This document shows positions 14,433 to 24,107 of a DNA stretch of 64,000 bases, piece by piece (position 1 is the first letter of the stretch; every line of letters begins with the position of its first letter). The notes beneath the pieces are model-generated. The model searched no databases, was not told the DNA's origin, and worked only from the letters and a program-made list of their open reading frames with translations. Origin of the DNA: Halegenticoccus tardaugens (GTDB lineage Archaea > Halobacteriota > Halobacteria > Halobacteriales > Haloferacaceae); the NCBI RefSeq assembly GCF_004116405.1, contig NZ_SDIC01000008.1:186001-250000 (forward strand), written 5' to 3'. The translations under genes were made by a program, and so were the position numbers.

Positions 14433-16220
14433 ATGACGACAGACAACCCAGACACGACCAGCACCAACGACATCACCACCGACCAGGTGACGCTCAACAC
14501 GGTATCGAAGAACCTCGTGTCCATCTGTCGTGAGATGGGCATCAACCTGAAGAATACGGCATACTCACCCATCTTCAACGAGGGGCTCGACTTCTCGTGT
14601 GCGGTGTTCGACGCGAACGCCGAGATGATCGGGCAAGCGGAGTTCTGTCCCGCCCAAATCGGCGCGATGCCGTTCATCGTCGAGTGGTGCGTCGAGGAGA
14701 TGGGAAAGGACGCCTTCGAACCCGGCGACGTGGTCCTCCACAACGACCCGTACCGGGGCGGCTGTCACATCCCAGAACATTTCGTGATGAAGCCGGCATT
14801 CCACGACGGCGAACTCGTCGGGTTCGCGGCCAGCATCGGTCATATGGCCGAGATCGGGGGCAAAATTCCCGGCGGCTTCGCGGCCGACGCGACAGAGGTG
14901 TTCCAGGAGGGCTACCGCCTCCCGCCCGTCAAGATTGTCGAGGGTGGCGAGGACGTCGAGAGCATCTGGAAGATCATCCTGAACAACGTCCGGACGCCGC
15001 GTGTGACGTACGGCGACCTCCGGGCACTGGTCAGCAGTGTCGACCTCGGGCAGGAACGCCTCGAAGACCTCGTCAGCCGCTACGGAATCGAGGAGTTCGG
15101 CGGCGTCCTCGACGACGTCCAGACGTACTCCGAGCGCCGGATGCGCTCGTTCATCGAGTCCATCCCGAACGGCACCTACGAGGGGTCGGACTACATGGAC
15201 GACGACGGCATCAATGACGGCCCGTTCAAGCTCCACGTGAGTATGGAGGTCCGCGACGACGAAATCGTCGCCGACTGGAGCGGCACCGACGATCAGACCG
15301 ACGGTCCCATCAACGCGACATTCGGCGTGACGAGCTCCGCAACGTGGAACTCACTCCTGCAACTCTACACGGGAGAGGGCGACATGCCCGTCAACGCCGG
15401 GTCGTACCGACCGGTTCACGTCATCGCGCCGCCGGGAACCATCGCCAACGTCGACTATCCCAAGCCGGAGGTAGGTGGCAACACCGAGACGCACCCGCGC
15501 ATGGTGAACACGGTGTACCGCGCGATGGCGGACGCGCTCCCGGACAACGTCACCGCCGCCGACGGCTCGACGTGCATGAACTTCCTCTTCGGCGGAGTCC
15601 ACCCGGACACGGAGGAACCGTATGTCAACTACCACCTTGAGGGCATGGGGTGGGGCGGCCGGCCGTTCGGCGACGGCAACGACTCCGTCATCGTCGTCAA
15701 CGGCAACTGCCGGAACACGCCCGTCGAGGTATTTGAGACGCGCTACCCGTGGCTCACGGACAGTTACTCCCTGCGGCAGGACTCCGGCGGTCCCGGCGAA
15801 TACCGCGGCGGTCTCGGCATCGAGCGCGTCATCGAATCGTGGGCGCCGCAGATCACCGTCTCCGCACTCTTCGACCGGATGAAGAACGCGCCGTGGGGCC
15901 TGCAGGGCGGCGAGGAGGGCGCCAAGAGCTCGATGGAGGTCATGAAGGCTGACAGCGACGAGTGGAAGACGTTCGTCGAGGCGTTCGGTACCGACTCGCC
16001 AAGCAAGTTCGCTGACGTGAAGATCTCGAAGGGCGACAAGGTCCGCATCCGGAGCCCCGGCGGCGGCGGGTACGGCGACCCCGCCGACCGCGACGGGGAC
16101 CTCGTCCGCGAGGACGTCGAAGAGGGATTCGTGTCCGTCGAAGCGGCCGAACAGGACTACGGTATGACCATCGAAAAGAGCGACGCACCCTCCGTCGCCG
16201 TCGGGGAGAGCAATGACTGA
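14433..16220 (+). CDS. hyuB: Hydantoinase/oxoprolinase subunit B family protein
   Basis: A 595-residue protein of the HyuB family, partner of HyuA. Visible family features: an early ICREMGINLKNTAYSPIFNEG segment, the metal-site region HNDPYRGGCHIPE (~103-115), GHMAEIGGKIPGG, a long central domain and the C-terminal glycine-rich GGGGYGDP. Length and ends are normal. It begins four bases after hyuA, and its stop overlaps the start of the broken aminotransferase (ATG 16213), so the ancestral operon was hyuA-hyuB-aminotransferase. Confidence 0.9.
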   Translation: MTTDNPDTTSTNDITTDQVTLNTVSKNLVSICREMGINLKNTAYSPIFNEGLDFSCAVFDANAEMIGQAEFCPAQIGAMPFIVEWCVEEMGKDAFEPGDVVLHNDPYRGGCHIPEHFVMKPAFHDGELVGFAASIGHMAEIGGKIPGGFAADATEVFQEGYRLPPVKIVEGGEDVESIWKIILNNVRTPRVTYGDLRALVSSVDLGQERLEDLVSRYGIEEFGGVLDDVQTYSERRMRSFIESIPNGTYEGSDYMDDDGINDGPFKLHVSMEVRDDEIVADWSGTDDQTDGPINATFGVTSSATWNSLLQLYTGEGDMPVNAGSYRPVHVIAPPGTIANVDYPKPEVGGNTETHPRMVNTVYRAMADALPDNVTAADGSTCMNFLFGGVHPDTEEPYVNYHLEGMGWGGRPFGDGNDSVIVVNGNCRNTPVEVFETRYPWLTDSYSLRQDSGGPGEYRGGLGIERVIESWAPQITVSALFDRMKNAPWGLQGGEEGAKSSMEVMKADSDEWKTFVEAFGTDSPSKFADVKISKGDKVRIRSPGGGGYGDPADRDGDLVREDVEEGFVSVEAAEQDYGMTIEKSDAPSVAVGESND

Positions 16221-16878
16221 CTCCCCGGCGATAGAGGACATTCAGTTCGCCACCGAACCGGACGTCGGGGAGATCCCGGGTCCGAAGAGCCGGAAGCTCC
16301 TCGAAGAGCAGCGCACCTACGACAGTTCGGCCGTCGCGTATCCAACGACATCCCGCTCGCGATGGACGAGGGGTTCGGGGCGACGCTGAAGGACGTTGAC
16401 GGGAATGTCTTCCTTGACTTCTTCGCCGGTATCGGCGTACTCAACGTCGGGCACTCGAACCCGTATGTCCTCGAAGCCGTCCACGAACAGACGGCCAAAC
16501 TCGTCCACAGCATCGACTTCCCTACCGAGGCACGACTCGATTTGATAAAGAAACTCGATGACATCGCGCCCGGCGACCTCTCGGGATACAACCGGGTTGT
16601 CTTCGGTTGGCCGAGCGGCAGTGACGCCATCGAGGGGTTCATTAAACTCGCAAAGTACGTCACCGGCGGCGACGGGCTCATCGCGTTCCGCGGCGGCTAC
16701 CACGGGTCTACGTCCGGCGCAATGTCTCTTACCTCGAAGGTGGCGTTCAAGGACGACTACACGCCCCTACTCGCCGACACTGTCCACCTCCGCTGACCCT
16801 CGGCGCTCCACCAGAACGCGAGCGACAAGGAGGCTCCTGAACGAGGAGCTCTATGGCTCACTTGACCGCTTCGACTGA
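16213..16878 (+). pseudogene. Broken class III aminotransferase
   Basis: Starts at ATG 16213 inside the end of hyuB. The first ~43 codons are in frame; at about 16341 one base is missing (AYPTTSRS instead of [13 protein letters not shown]), and the correct frame then runs to 16796. That part carries the class III aminotransferase N-terminal region: [40 protein letters not shown] and [17 protein letters not shown] further break follows, with a recognisable piece (LNEELYGSLDRFD) in another frame to 16878. About half of a normal ~450-residue enzyme, including the PLP-binding Lys, is missing. It cannot be active. Confidence 0.85.
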
Positions 16879-16949
16879 AGCGTGCGCCGAGAAGAAGCCG
16901 GCTAATCCCTTTTAAGCGTCTAATCGCACATGCTATCAATAGGCAACGA

Positions 16950-17951
16950 TTACGGGGTTCTGGTGTCCGTGAACTGATCGAGGAAGGTCTTCTCGAGTTT
17001 GACCCCGACCGTCGCGAACCCCGGGTGAACGAACTGATAGAGCCGAACCGTGATCGCAGGGTTGAGACTCATCTGCACGTATGCCTCGCGATTACCCAAC
17101 CCGTAGTCGGTTACCAGTTCAGTCATCATGGCCTCGAAACAGCCGTTGACCGCATCCTCGAGGCTGCCCGCGTTGACGGCCGAGTCGACGTGGATGATCG
17201 AGTCGTCGTCCTCGATTCGAAAGACCCCCGGTACCGGCGTGTCGACGATATCGACGCTGAGGACGATTTCAGCGATGGACTCGACGGCAATCCCGGTGTA
17301 CTCGGAGTCGCTCTGTGAGGCGTGAACGTCGCCGACGAAGAGGAGCCCTCCCTCGTTGAACGAGTTCAGATATACCGTGCTGCCCTGATCGAGGTCTCGC
17401 ACGTCCATGTTCCCGCCCCACGGCCCCTGTGAGGTGACCGAATCCTGAACCGTTCGACCGGGCGCTGTGGCGATCGTTCCGATGTGGGGGTTGAGATCCC
17501 ACGTCCACTCGTGCTCGCCAAGCTCCATTCGCGCAACCCCATCGGCTGTCGTCCCGCTCGGTCCCGGTTCGAGTTCGACCTCGTGTGCGAGGTTGACCTG
17601 ACACTCTTCCCAGCCGCTTCGACCGACGAGACAGCCGAATTCCTCGAGAGTCGTCGTCATCCCGCGCTCTGGGAGGATTTCTTCGACGGTTACCGCGAGG
17701 GTGTCACCTCGCTCTGCTCCTTCGACGTAAACTGGTCCGGCAAGCGGATTTCCATCGAACGCCGGCGGCGGGGCCTGCAGTCCCGGGACGTCGTCCGCCG
17801 TGAACTCGCCGAGTCCGTGATCGAACAGCGTCCCCTCGAACGCATCCCACGTCTCTACCCGGAACGATTCGCCGGGCTTGACCGCCAACAGCGGCTCCAT
17901 GTCCCGCCCGAACTCGTACTTCGTTGCCGCTTCCCTGTCGATCGTCTGCAT
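16950..17951 (-). CDS. Acetamidase/formamidase family protein
   Basis: A 333-residue cytoplasmic protein of the FmdA/AmdA family, which hydrolyses formamide, acetamide or related small amides to the acid and ammonia. Family features include LAVKPGESFRVET, DHGLGEFTADDVPGLQ, GNPLAGPVYVEGAERGDTL, DLNPHIGTIATAPG, GPWGGNMDVRDL and LLFVGDVHASQSD. Length is normal. I use ATG 17951 (MQTIDREA) rather than the codon four residues upstream. It faces the hyu operon tail to tail; together they suggest stepwise breakdown of a cyclic or N-substituted amide, which is inference. Confidence 0.88.
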   Translation of the reverse strand: MQTIDREAATKYEFGRDMEPLLAVKPGESFRVETWDAFEGTLFDHGLGEFTADDVPGLQAPPPAFDGNPLAGPVYVEGAERGDTLAVTVEEILPERGMTTTLEEFGCLVGRSGWEECQVNLAHEVELEPGPSGTTADGVARMELGEHEWTWDLNPHIGTIATAPGRTVQDSVTSQGPWGGNMDVRDLDQGSTVYLNSFNEGGLLFVGDVHASQSDSEYTGIAVESIAEIVLSVDIVDTPVPGVFRIEDDDSIIHVDSAVNAGSLEDAVNGCFEAMMTELVTDYGLGNREAYVQMSLNPAITVRLYQFVHPGFATVGVKLEKTFLDQFTDTRTP

Positions 17952-18003
17952 ACAACGTAGCACTCGGAGTAACCGGGGATAAACCCGCTAGGTGCGTATC
18001 GTT

Positions 18004-18772
18004 GTGAACTACCCCGCCCTACGCGCTTCGCGCGTTGAGGACGGGGCTTCCTGCTTCCACGACGCACTTTGCAGGAACCGCAACGGTTCCCGTAGGGAGC
18101 GCAGTCTCCACAGGCGTTGATTCGGAGCGTCCCGCTCCTAACAGCTTGATACCACGCCGAAGAATGTTCCATGCCGCGTTCCAATCTCGGTTAGCGGTGA
18201 ACCCGCACGCCGGACAGGAGTGTTCGCGGACCCACAACGGCTTGTCCGTTTTCACGCCGCACGCGGCGCACTCTTTCGTGGTGTTCCGTGGATCGACCCG
18301 GACGAAATGCGTTCCTTCTCGCTTACACTTGTATTCGAGCATCCGCAGAAAAGTGCTCCACGCGGCAGATGCTCGGTTGCGTGAATTCGAGTACCGACGT
18401 TCCCCGGTTTCGAATCTCGGTCTTCAACCGCTTGACGGCTTCGCCGTCTCACTCGACCGGGTAAGAAAGTCGAATCCCACTCCACCACGTCCGGGCCTAC
18501 GGGTCGTCTGACGCTGATGGTGGTACCCAAGAGGCTGAATACCCTCTCGCGGAGGGACGGACCGGTATTCCGTCCCGGTGAAACGCCCGGCGCGTCCGGG
18601 TGGGGAGGCCCCTTTGGCAGGGCTACACGCGCACTGTAAAGCACGTCCTTGGTAACAATTGGACGCGACCGTCGAGGGGGGACGCGAAAGCGTACTTCGC
18701 CCCCGAGGACACGTGCAACCGTGAACTCTCCTTCGGGGAATCCCACGACTGTAGTCGTGTGGAGGATGTCAA
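18004..18772 (-). mobile_element. IS605-family derivative with a 3' fragment of tnpB
   Basis: One end is GTGAACTACCCCGCCC (18004-18019); the other is the hairpin CCCACGACT-GTAGTCGTG followed by TGGAGGATGTCAA (18742-18772). Inside, on the minus strand, only the last third of tnpB survives (to ~18342). The rest, 18350-18740, is non-coding G+C-rich sequence. At ~770 bases this is less than half of a normal tnpB element, and it cannot move by itself. Confidence 0.7.
18019..18342 (-). pseudogene. tnpB: TnpB C-terminal fragment (zinc ribbon and RuvC-III)
   Basis: About 107 codons equivalent to residues ~304-415 of the intact TnpB at 50499-51746: LEYKCKREGTHFVRVDPRNTTKEC, two Cys pairs (ECAAC and SCPAC) forming the zinc ribbon, then ANRDWNAAWNIL with the last RuvC Asp. 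The N-terminal and first two RuvC parts, with their Asp and Glu, are missing, so it has no nuclease function. The C-terminal end is typical (TPVETALPTGTVAVPA and VVEAGSP). Confidence 0.85.
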
Positions 18773-19054
18773 CTCAATCGTTCTGGAACGAGGCTTCGAG
18801 GGAGTTGTCAGTGGTGATATGACATTACGACTACCAGTTGGCATCAACTGAGTCGACAGCACTAGTTAGAGCCGACGTTGTGCCACGTAGTAAGCTCTTA
18901 TTGGACGGCCCAGACTCGATCAACTGATATTGTACCGTGGGTCGCTAGCTGCTCCTCTGTCATCGGTCAGAATCGGAGAAGGAGTTGTACCTGGAGTCAC
19001 TCGCACTGTAGACGACTACAGACAAATCTGTAGTTTGTAGTATCATACTTCATT

Positions 19055-19171
19055 CTACATAGTCGAGGCGGTCTGTCCTTGTACCGGGCGAGTTAGCAGG
19101 AATGCTGCTCCACCGAGAGTAGCGGCTCCTGCACCCGCACCGAGCGCTCGAATGTAGTTGCGACGGTTCAT
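19055..19171 (-). pseudogene. Orphan twin-arginine signal peptide
   Basis: From ATG 19171 the frame encodes 38 residues: MNRRNYIRALGAGAGAATLGG, a hydrophobic stretch and a likely cleavage region (VQGQ), then four residues and a stop. It is a complete Tat signal with no mature protein, so probably the 5' stub of an exported protein gene whose body was deleted. An upstream start at 19270 is open but looks non-coding. Confidence 0.5.
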
Positions 19172-19317
19172 AAGGGCTTCAACGTATTTTTCGATAATCT
19201 CGTGGGCACTGTCTCCAATGATGGCAAGGTAGCTGGAGCGTCCTGGAACACTGACTATCGGTTCCAACAAAATTATTGACAGAGTGATTGATTATAACTG
19301 TCAGCTAATAACAACCG

Positions 19318-19896
19318 CTAGTTGAGAATAGAGTACGGAATTATCCCCAACGAATGCCTGGCTACAGTACCGTACCTCCTTTTCTTCGGGTGTGCCCGTC
19401 GCTCCTGTGTGTAGTAGCCTGCTTTACGGGCCACCCAATTGTTCCCACAACGCGGACAGTACATGAGACCCTGGCCTGCCTCCTCAAGAAATCCAGACGC
19501 CAGAATACTCGCTGGCAGCGCAAACAACCCAATTCCCACAAAGACAATCACCGCACTCAACACCTTCCCGAGCACCGTTACCGGATAGACATCCCCGTAC
19601 CCAACCGTCGTAAGCGTCACGACCCCCCTCCACAACGTTGCTGGAATGCTCGAACACACTTTTGGCTGTGCGGCGTTCTCGACGAAGTACATTAGACTCA
19701 ACGCCTCCACCACCAGGATCGCCGTCACCGAGACAGCCACCACGAGGTCGGCGTTTTTCGTTCGCAAAATTTTCTCGATTGTTCGCTGCGACGTTGAGTA
19801 CCGAGCGAGCTTTAGCAATCGGAAAAATCGGAGGGGATCGAAACATTCAGTAGTTGATACAAACAGCCTGCTGAATACAGAGGGCGTATGCAGCAC
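19318..19896 (-). CDS. Potassium channel, voltage-sensor part missing
   Basis: A 192-residue membrane protein containing the pore of a voltage-gated-type K+ channel: an S4-S5-like basic helix (LRFFRLLKLARYS), S5 (ADLVVAVSVTAILVVEALSLMYF), pore helix, selectivity filter TVGYGD and S6 (LGKVLSAVIVFVGIGLFALPASILASGF). A C-terminal CPRCG ends in a basic tail. Full-length haloarchaeal KvAP-like channels are ~250-300 residues with S1-S4 ahead; here S1-S4 are absent and the first ~20 residues look unrelated. So it is either 5'-truncated or acts as a two-helix pore. The filter is intact. Confidence 0.75.
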   Translation of the reverse strand: MLHTPSVFSRLFVSTTECFDPLRFFRLLKLARYSTSQRTIEKILRTKNADLVVAVSVTAILVVEALSLMYFVENAAQPKVCSSIPATLWRGVVTLTTVGYGDVYPVTVLGKVLSAVIVFVGIGLFALPASILASGFLEEAGQGLMYCPRCGNNWVARKAGYYTQERRAHPKKRRYGTVARHSLGIIPYSILN

Positions 19897-20086
19897 GCAC
19901 CACCGCTCAATCCGAACGGAGAAAATCGGTTTGTAGAGGTGACCAAGGTACTATGATGGTCAGAAAAGTGTTTATCAGAAATCCGCAATGAATACGGTGC
20001 ACACGAAGCTATAATTTAAAAATATGACAAGTTTGCCGAAGAATAGTATATCCCCTCACGGAGCGCCATTATAAACGGTGAAGAAT

Positions 20087-20605
20087 ATGGCTACAGAACA
20101 ACCAACAATACCTTCCCGCGAAGCACAGATCGAAACCGATTCCCGATTACGAACGGGCTCACTCCTGATGGCCCTTGCCGGGGTGGCGTTCATCGGCTAC
20201 GGCCTTGTCTTCTTGGCCCTCGCGCTCATTGGTAGCGGATTCGAACTTGGAGTCAGTATGCTTGACGGACTCACCCGAAGCGAATTAGCCGGAACGAACC
20301 CGGAAGTGGTGTACTATATCACTCACATTCACGTCGCTCTCGCTGGATTCATCATTGCCACCGGCATTGCAGTCGCGGCGTTAGCGTGGTACGGCGTCCG
20401 CACGGGACAGTTGTGGGCATGGGCAACTGCCACCACAGTTGCAGTAGTTGCGCTGGCGATTGCCCTGCCGATGCACTACACCGGCAGATTCACACACGAC
20501 TGGATGGCACACCTCGCCCCCATCTACCTCGCGACGATCGTGTTTGTAGTTGGTGCTGCACTGGCCTTCCTCAGCATACGTGCGCTGTCACCTGAAGCAG
20601 CGTGA
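20087..20605 (+). CDS. Four-helix membrane protein of unknown function
   Basis: A 172-residue protein from ATG 20087 (an ATG nine bases upstream is also open). Four membrane helices are clear (~26-52, 85-107, 114-133, 146-168), with a loop containing SMLDGLTRSELAGTNPEVVYYITHIH between the first and second. Two His (HIHVALAG) and a later HYTGRFTHDW could bind metal or heme, but I cannot assign a family. It stands alone. The gap after it, 20606-20985, has an A/T-rich start and shows no convincing gene. Confidence 0.55.
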   Translation: MATEQPTIPSREAQIETDSRLRTGSLLMALAGVAFIGYGLVFLALALIGSGFELGVSMLDGLTRSELAGTNPEVVYYITHIHVALAGFIIATGIAVAALAWYGVRTGQLWAWATATTVAVVALAIALPMHYTGRFTHDWMAHLAPIYLATIVFVVGAALAFLSIRALSPEAA

Positions 20606-20985
20606 AGCGACTCCCTTTTTGATTGTCCTTGTGTGGAAAACTCAGCCTCTCCGATCTACACCAGCACAAATTAATATATAGAATTATGATGACTGTGATG
20701 CTCAGCTCGCACTCCTACTGAGCGGCTGGTTTAATGTAGACCGGGAAAAATAACCGAAGTTGGCGTGTTGGACTTATCCTCTGTATCTCGCAGTGCCACA
20801 ACGAACTATCGGAGATCTGTCAGTAGGGACGGGCAAGATAGAGGATGTAATCTGCAGAGATGGTTCCGTGTTTTCACTTATTTTGGGAACAGTCGGGGGG
20901 ATTTCATACTCCAACAACCGGCTGACCTGGTTGACACAGGTACGATACACAGTAGTGGGTTCAGTGCCACGACAGGACGAAACTT

Positions 20986-21903
20986 CTATTCTCGATCGCC
21001 CGGGGAGAGAAGATTTTCAGTGAGGAACCGAGATTGAGTGGCTGACGCCTGGTCGAACGTATCGCTGGGGTAATACAGCAGTCCGAAATGACCACCTGGA
21101 ATATCGACCAACTCTTTTGGTCCGGCGAGTCTCTCGAAGGCGTCGCGTGCCACGACAGGGTTGGCCCGAGCCATCTCGTCCTTGGGCGACACCATGAACA
21201 ACGCTGGACAGGAAACGTCCGGCGCGCACAGTCCGGGCGACCATTCGGGGTCCTTGGGACGAACAATCGTAACCTCATTCTGCCAGTTCGTTCCCGGACG
21301 CGTCCCGTACCCAGTGAACCACCGAAATGCCGTCTCGGGTTTGAGTGCCGACGGCCGTCGATCTTGGTCGTCCCACACGACCGGCATCGGACCCGCGATC
21401 TCGCTCGCCGCGGGGTCGATAGTCCCCGAGCGTACCATCCGTTTCATCGATTCACGAAGGGAGCCATCGGAATCGTTCGGCGGCACATCCCTTCCGAGCG
21501 CTGGGCACTGAACGACCAGCGCCGCAACTCGTTCGTCGAGAGCGGCAACGACCAGCGCAGCACCGCTACTGTAACTATCGCCCCAGACAGCGATACGAGT
21601 CGGATCGATGTCGTCGAACGTGGTCCCAAAGGTGATCGCATCACGATACTCTCGTGACTGGATCCAGGGGTTGATCTGCTGACGTGGCTTCCCACCGCTC
21701 GCACCAAAGCCTCGGTGATCGTACAGTAACACTGCAAGGCCTGCCGCCTCAAAGACCTCCGCATACCTATCGAGCACCATCTGTTTGGTTGCGGAGGTTC
21801 CATGAGTCAGGATAACCAGCGGCCACGGCGGCGGCGTGTCCGGCGAATAGAACCATCCGCTCAGTTCCGCGCCTTCCGATTCGAACGCCACGTCTTGCCT
21901 CAT
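20986..21903 (-). CDS. Alpha/beta hydrolase
   Basis: A 305-residue cytoplasmic protein with an alpha/beta-hydrolase fold: oxyanion strand VILTHGTSATK, YDHRGFGASGG, nucleophile elbow WGDSYSSG (Ser110), acid in SPKDEM and catalytic His in GGHFG near the C-terminus, in the right order. It resembles the dienelactone hydrolase/acyl-peptidase-like group in haloarchaea. The substrate is unknown. It is monocistronic; the region on either side holds no partner. Confidence 0.8.
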   Translation of the reverse strand: MRQDVAFESEGAELSGWFYSPDTPPPWPLVILTHGTSATKQMVLDRYAEVFEAAGLAVLLYDHRGFGASGGKPRQQINPWIQSREYRDAITFGTTFDDIDPTRIAVWGDSYSSGAALVVAALDERVAALVVQCPALGRDVPPNDSDGSLRESMKRMVRSGTIDPAASEIAGPMPVVWDDQDRRPSALKPETAFRWFTGYGTRPGTNWQNEVTIVRPKDPEWSPGLCAPDVSCPALFMVSPKDEMARANPVVARDAFERLAGPKELVDIPGGHFGLLYYPSDTFDQASATQSRFLTENLLSPGDRE

Positions 21904-22065
21904 ACGGTTTAATACGCTGCGTGTGGAGAAATACTCGGTTGGCCTCTATCTGTCAGAACCGACCTGCGAGATTCAGAGGATGGAGGTAGCGTTGCCCTCT
22001 AAATCAAAATTCAATCCACAGTATACTGATGATGATACCGCTGTCAGCGAGTGCACGTGGGTGAC

Positions 22066-22944
22066 TTATGGGTCCTTCTGTTCTTCTGCTCTGTAGGATA
22101 GGCGGCCTCCGGTGAGAACAATGAGGAGTACTGCGATCGTGGAGAACACGATGACGTTCAACGCACCACCATCGATGATGGTAGCAGCCCATCCACCGTA
22201 GGGTAAGTCCGCGAAAACACCTGTGAGAAGACCACTTGCTGCGTTCCCAGCAGCGTGGAGGAGAATAACGATAAGAAGGTTACCACCACTTCCGTTGAAG
22301 ACCCATGTGTAGATGAACGTAGCCGCGATAGCAGTCAGCTGGAACATGACGAATTCTGAAATCGTGATCGGCCCAAGAAACGGTGTGAAAAACGCAGGCG
22401 TATGATACAGACCGACGAGCGTTCCAAGAATGAGCGATCCCCAGACTGGGCCGTATCGCTCTTGTAACCGTGGGAGTGCGAAGCCGCGCCAGCCAGGTTC
22501 TTCACCGATCGACGGTATGAAAATCCCCAGCACTACGAGAGGGAGGAAGACAGTGAAGAAGAGGGGCCAATTGTCAAAAAGTGCTGTGAGCGGATCAGCC
22601 CCAAGAACAGCGACATAGCCTGCGATATACGCAAACAGAAATCCAAACAGAGCGATCACGTACCAGCGAAGGCCCACTCGCCACCGTTTGATCCGCCCAA
22701 GTAATCGACGAACGCCCGAGCGGCCCTCTATGACTGCAGTCACGGTGATCGCTGCAAGTGCGGGTCCCAGCGGCGCTAACACAAACATTACGATACCATA
22801 GACATCCGGAAGCGTGTACGGTAACCACCCCAAGCCAGCGGAACTCTCGCTTAGTGACCATGGGAGAATAAGCATCCACGAAAGAACGTACGTTAATACA
22901 AAGAAGACCCCAACTGGCGAGCGGTGAATAAGGGAGCCTCTCAT
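22066..22944 (-). CDS. CPBP family intramembrane glutamic protease
   Basis: A 292-residue membrane protein with about eight helices. The CPBP (CAAX protease/bacteriocin-processing, Abi) signatures are present: EEPGWRGFALP with Glu148, Glu149 and Arg153, then LYHTP with His181, and the LLHAAGNAAS helix. These form the active site of Rce1-like proteases. Substrates of the archaeal members are unknown. Two or three further CPBP genes lie at 36.4-39.8 kb, one intact and the others broken. Confidence 0.85.
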   Translation of the reverse strand: MRGSLIHRSPVGVFFVLTYVLSWMLILPWSLSESSAGLGWLPYTLPDVYGIVMFVLAPLGPALAAITVTAVIEGRSGVRRLLGRIKRWRVGLRWYVIALFGFLFAYIAGYVAVLGADPLTALFDNWPLFFTVFLPLVVLGIFIPSIGEEPGWRGFALPRLQERYGPVWGSLILGTLVGLYHTPAFFTPFLGPITISEFVMFQLTAIAATFIYTWVFNGSGGNLLIVILLHAAGNAASGLLTGVFADLPYGGWAATIIDGGALNVIVFSTIAVLLIVLTGGRLSYRAEEQKDP

Positions 22945-23145
22945 AAGTTTATCTTCACATTTTGGGTAGATGTGTATAGTCCCTCTACGTAGTAGCTACA
23001 GAGACATTATAACTCCGATCTATTCTGATCCTGGGTTCCGACGGTGCTGCATACGCGCCTTCTATTCAGCACGACCGTCAGAAGCTATCATTGATAACGG
23101 ATTACACCTCATCCTAAAACTAACAGAGCAGGTGATGTAGGTTTA

Positions 23146-23315
23146 CGAAGCTCTCCTGCCTAAGATGCATCCATCACTTAACTAACCCACACCCCTCTCC
23201 TCCAACTCAATGTGGGTTAGGAGAGAGACTCCCCTTTTCATCCCCTCACTCGGTGCGACAACAGTTTCCCGACATTTCAGCCAACCAACAGAGACTCAAG
23301 CTTGATAATCAGATT
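23146..23315 (+). repeat. Partial copy of the PadR-module leader, with its inverted repeat
   Basis: Contains ACGAAGCTCTC, the inverted repeat CTAACCCACA/TGTGGGTTAG (23182-23220) and ACAACAGTTTCCC ... CAACAGAGACTCAAG. The same run is found at 55775-55935 and, without the inverted repeat, at 39727-39775 and 63090-63135. Here it is not followed by a PadR gene: similarity stops near 23301, just before the hypothetical gene at 23319. Confidence 0.7.
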
Positions 23316-23318
23316 CAG

Positions 23319-24107
23319 ATGGAACTTGGGCAATCAACATTTGAACAGGGCCTACGCGACGACGTCGTCTCTGCACTGGCGTTTTATCTTCGCGTTAGTG
23401 AGGTCCTGGATACCTCAACAGAAGAGCTGGTCGAGGATGTCCTCGTTCGGACGTACGAGCAAGAGTACCCAGACAGGGTAGTTGGACAATCAACAATAGA
23501 TGTCGCTACCGACGACCGGACGAAGGCTGTCAAACAAGGTTCGAAGAAACTCACTGAGGGTGACACTCGACTGTCCAGCACGGAACTCAGAGCGATCTCC
23601 GAGACCAAACCAAGCCTGTTGAGCAACATGCAACGACAGTGTGAGCTCACAGCGAGGGAATTTCGAGAAGCGGTTCTTGAGGACCCGGGTCAGTTAGAAG
23701 AAGGCTTGGAGATTGTGGACGCAGAACCGGATGCGCCGGGAGAGACAGTCGTTCCGGATCCTGTGGCAAAAGATACGGACGGGAATCTCGACTTGATCGA
23801 ACTCGAGCGTTTGGCGAGCATCGAGCCGCGTCCCGAACCGACGATAAATCACGTCCGAGAACTCATCGGACAGTACGGAGGCGAGGATCGAATTCGGGCC
23901 TTTATTGTGATTCCCGATTTCGAACTCGAAGAGAGGGACGAGGAGACGTCACTGCACAGCGTCCTGATCCGTCTGAAGGTGAATCTGTGCCTGCGGACTC
24001 GTCACGCCGACCCCATACTACTCCGTGGCCACCTCCCGCCGCTCGTGAATCGGACCCGCTCGTCGACTGAGATGCTGGGGCGTCCGGTCATTCGAAACGG
24101 CGAGTAA
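23319..24107 (+). CDS. Unrecognised acidic protein, 3' end probably rearranged
   Basis: From ATG 23319 the frame gives 262 residues. Residues 1-200 look genuinely coding: helical, with LRDDVVSALAFYLRVSEVLDTSTEELVEDVLVRTYEQEY and a conserved-looking end RIRAFIVIPDFELEERDEE. After about 23970 the frame runs antisense into the end of the xdhC-like gene, and its last ~45 residues look non-coding, so the true 3' end was probably lost at a junction near 23980-24017. A GTG at 23253 is also open but reads through the leader repeat. No family recognised. Confidence 0.45.
   Translation: MELGQSTFEQGLRDDVVSALAFYLRVSEVLDTSTEELVEDVLVRTYEQEYPDRVVGQSTIDVATDDRTKAVKQGSKKLTEGDTRLSSTELRAISETKPSLLSNMQRQCELTAREFREAVLEDPGQLEEGLEIVDAEPDAPGETVVPDPVAKDTDGNLDLIELERLASIEPRPEPTINHVRELIGQYGGEDRIRAFIVIPDFELEERDEETSLHSVLIRLKVNLCLRTRHADPILLRGHLPPLVNRTRSSTEMLGRPVIRNGE

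Noticed and set aside
15351-16241. 296-codon frame antisense to hyuB
   Set aside because: Same reason: mirrors the third-position G+C of hyuB and has no family.
18252-18746. 164-codon minus-strand open frame in the 18-kb element
   Set aside because: Pro/Arg-rich, no family, overlaps the tnpB fragment in another frame; G+C-rich non-coding sequence of the element gives such frames by chance.
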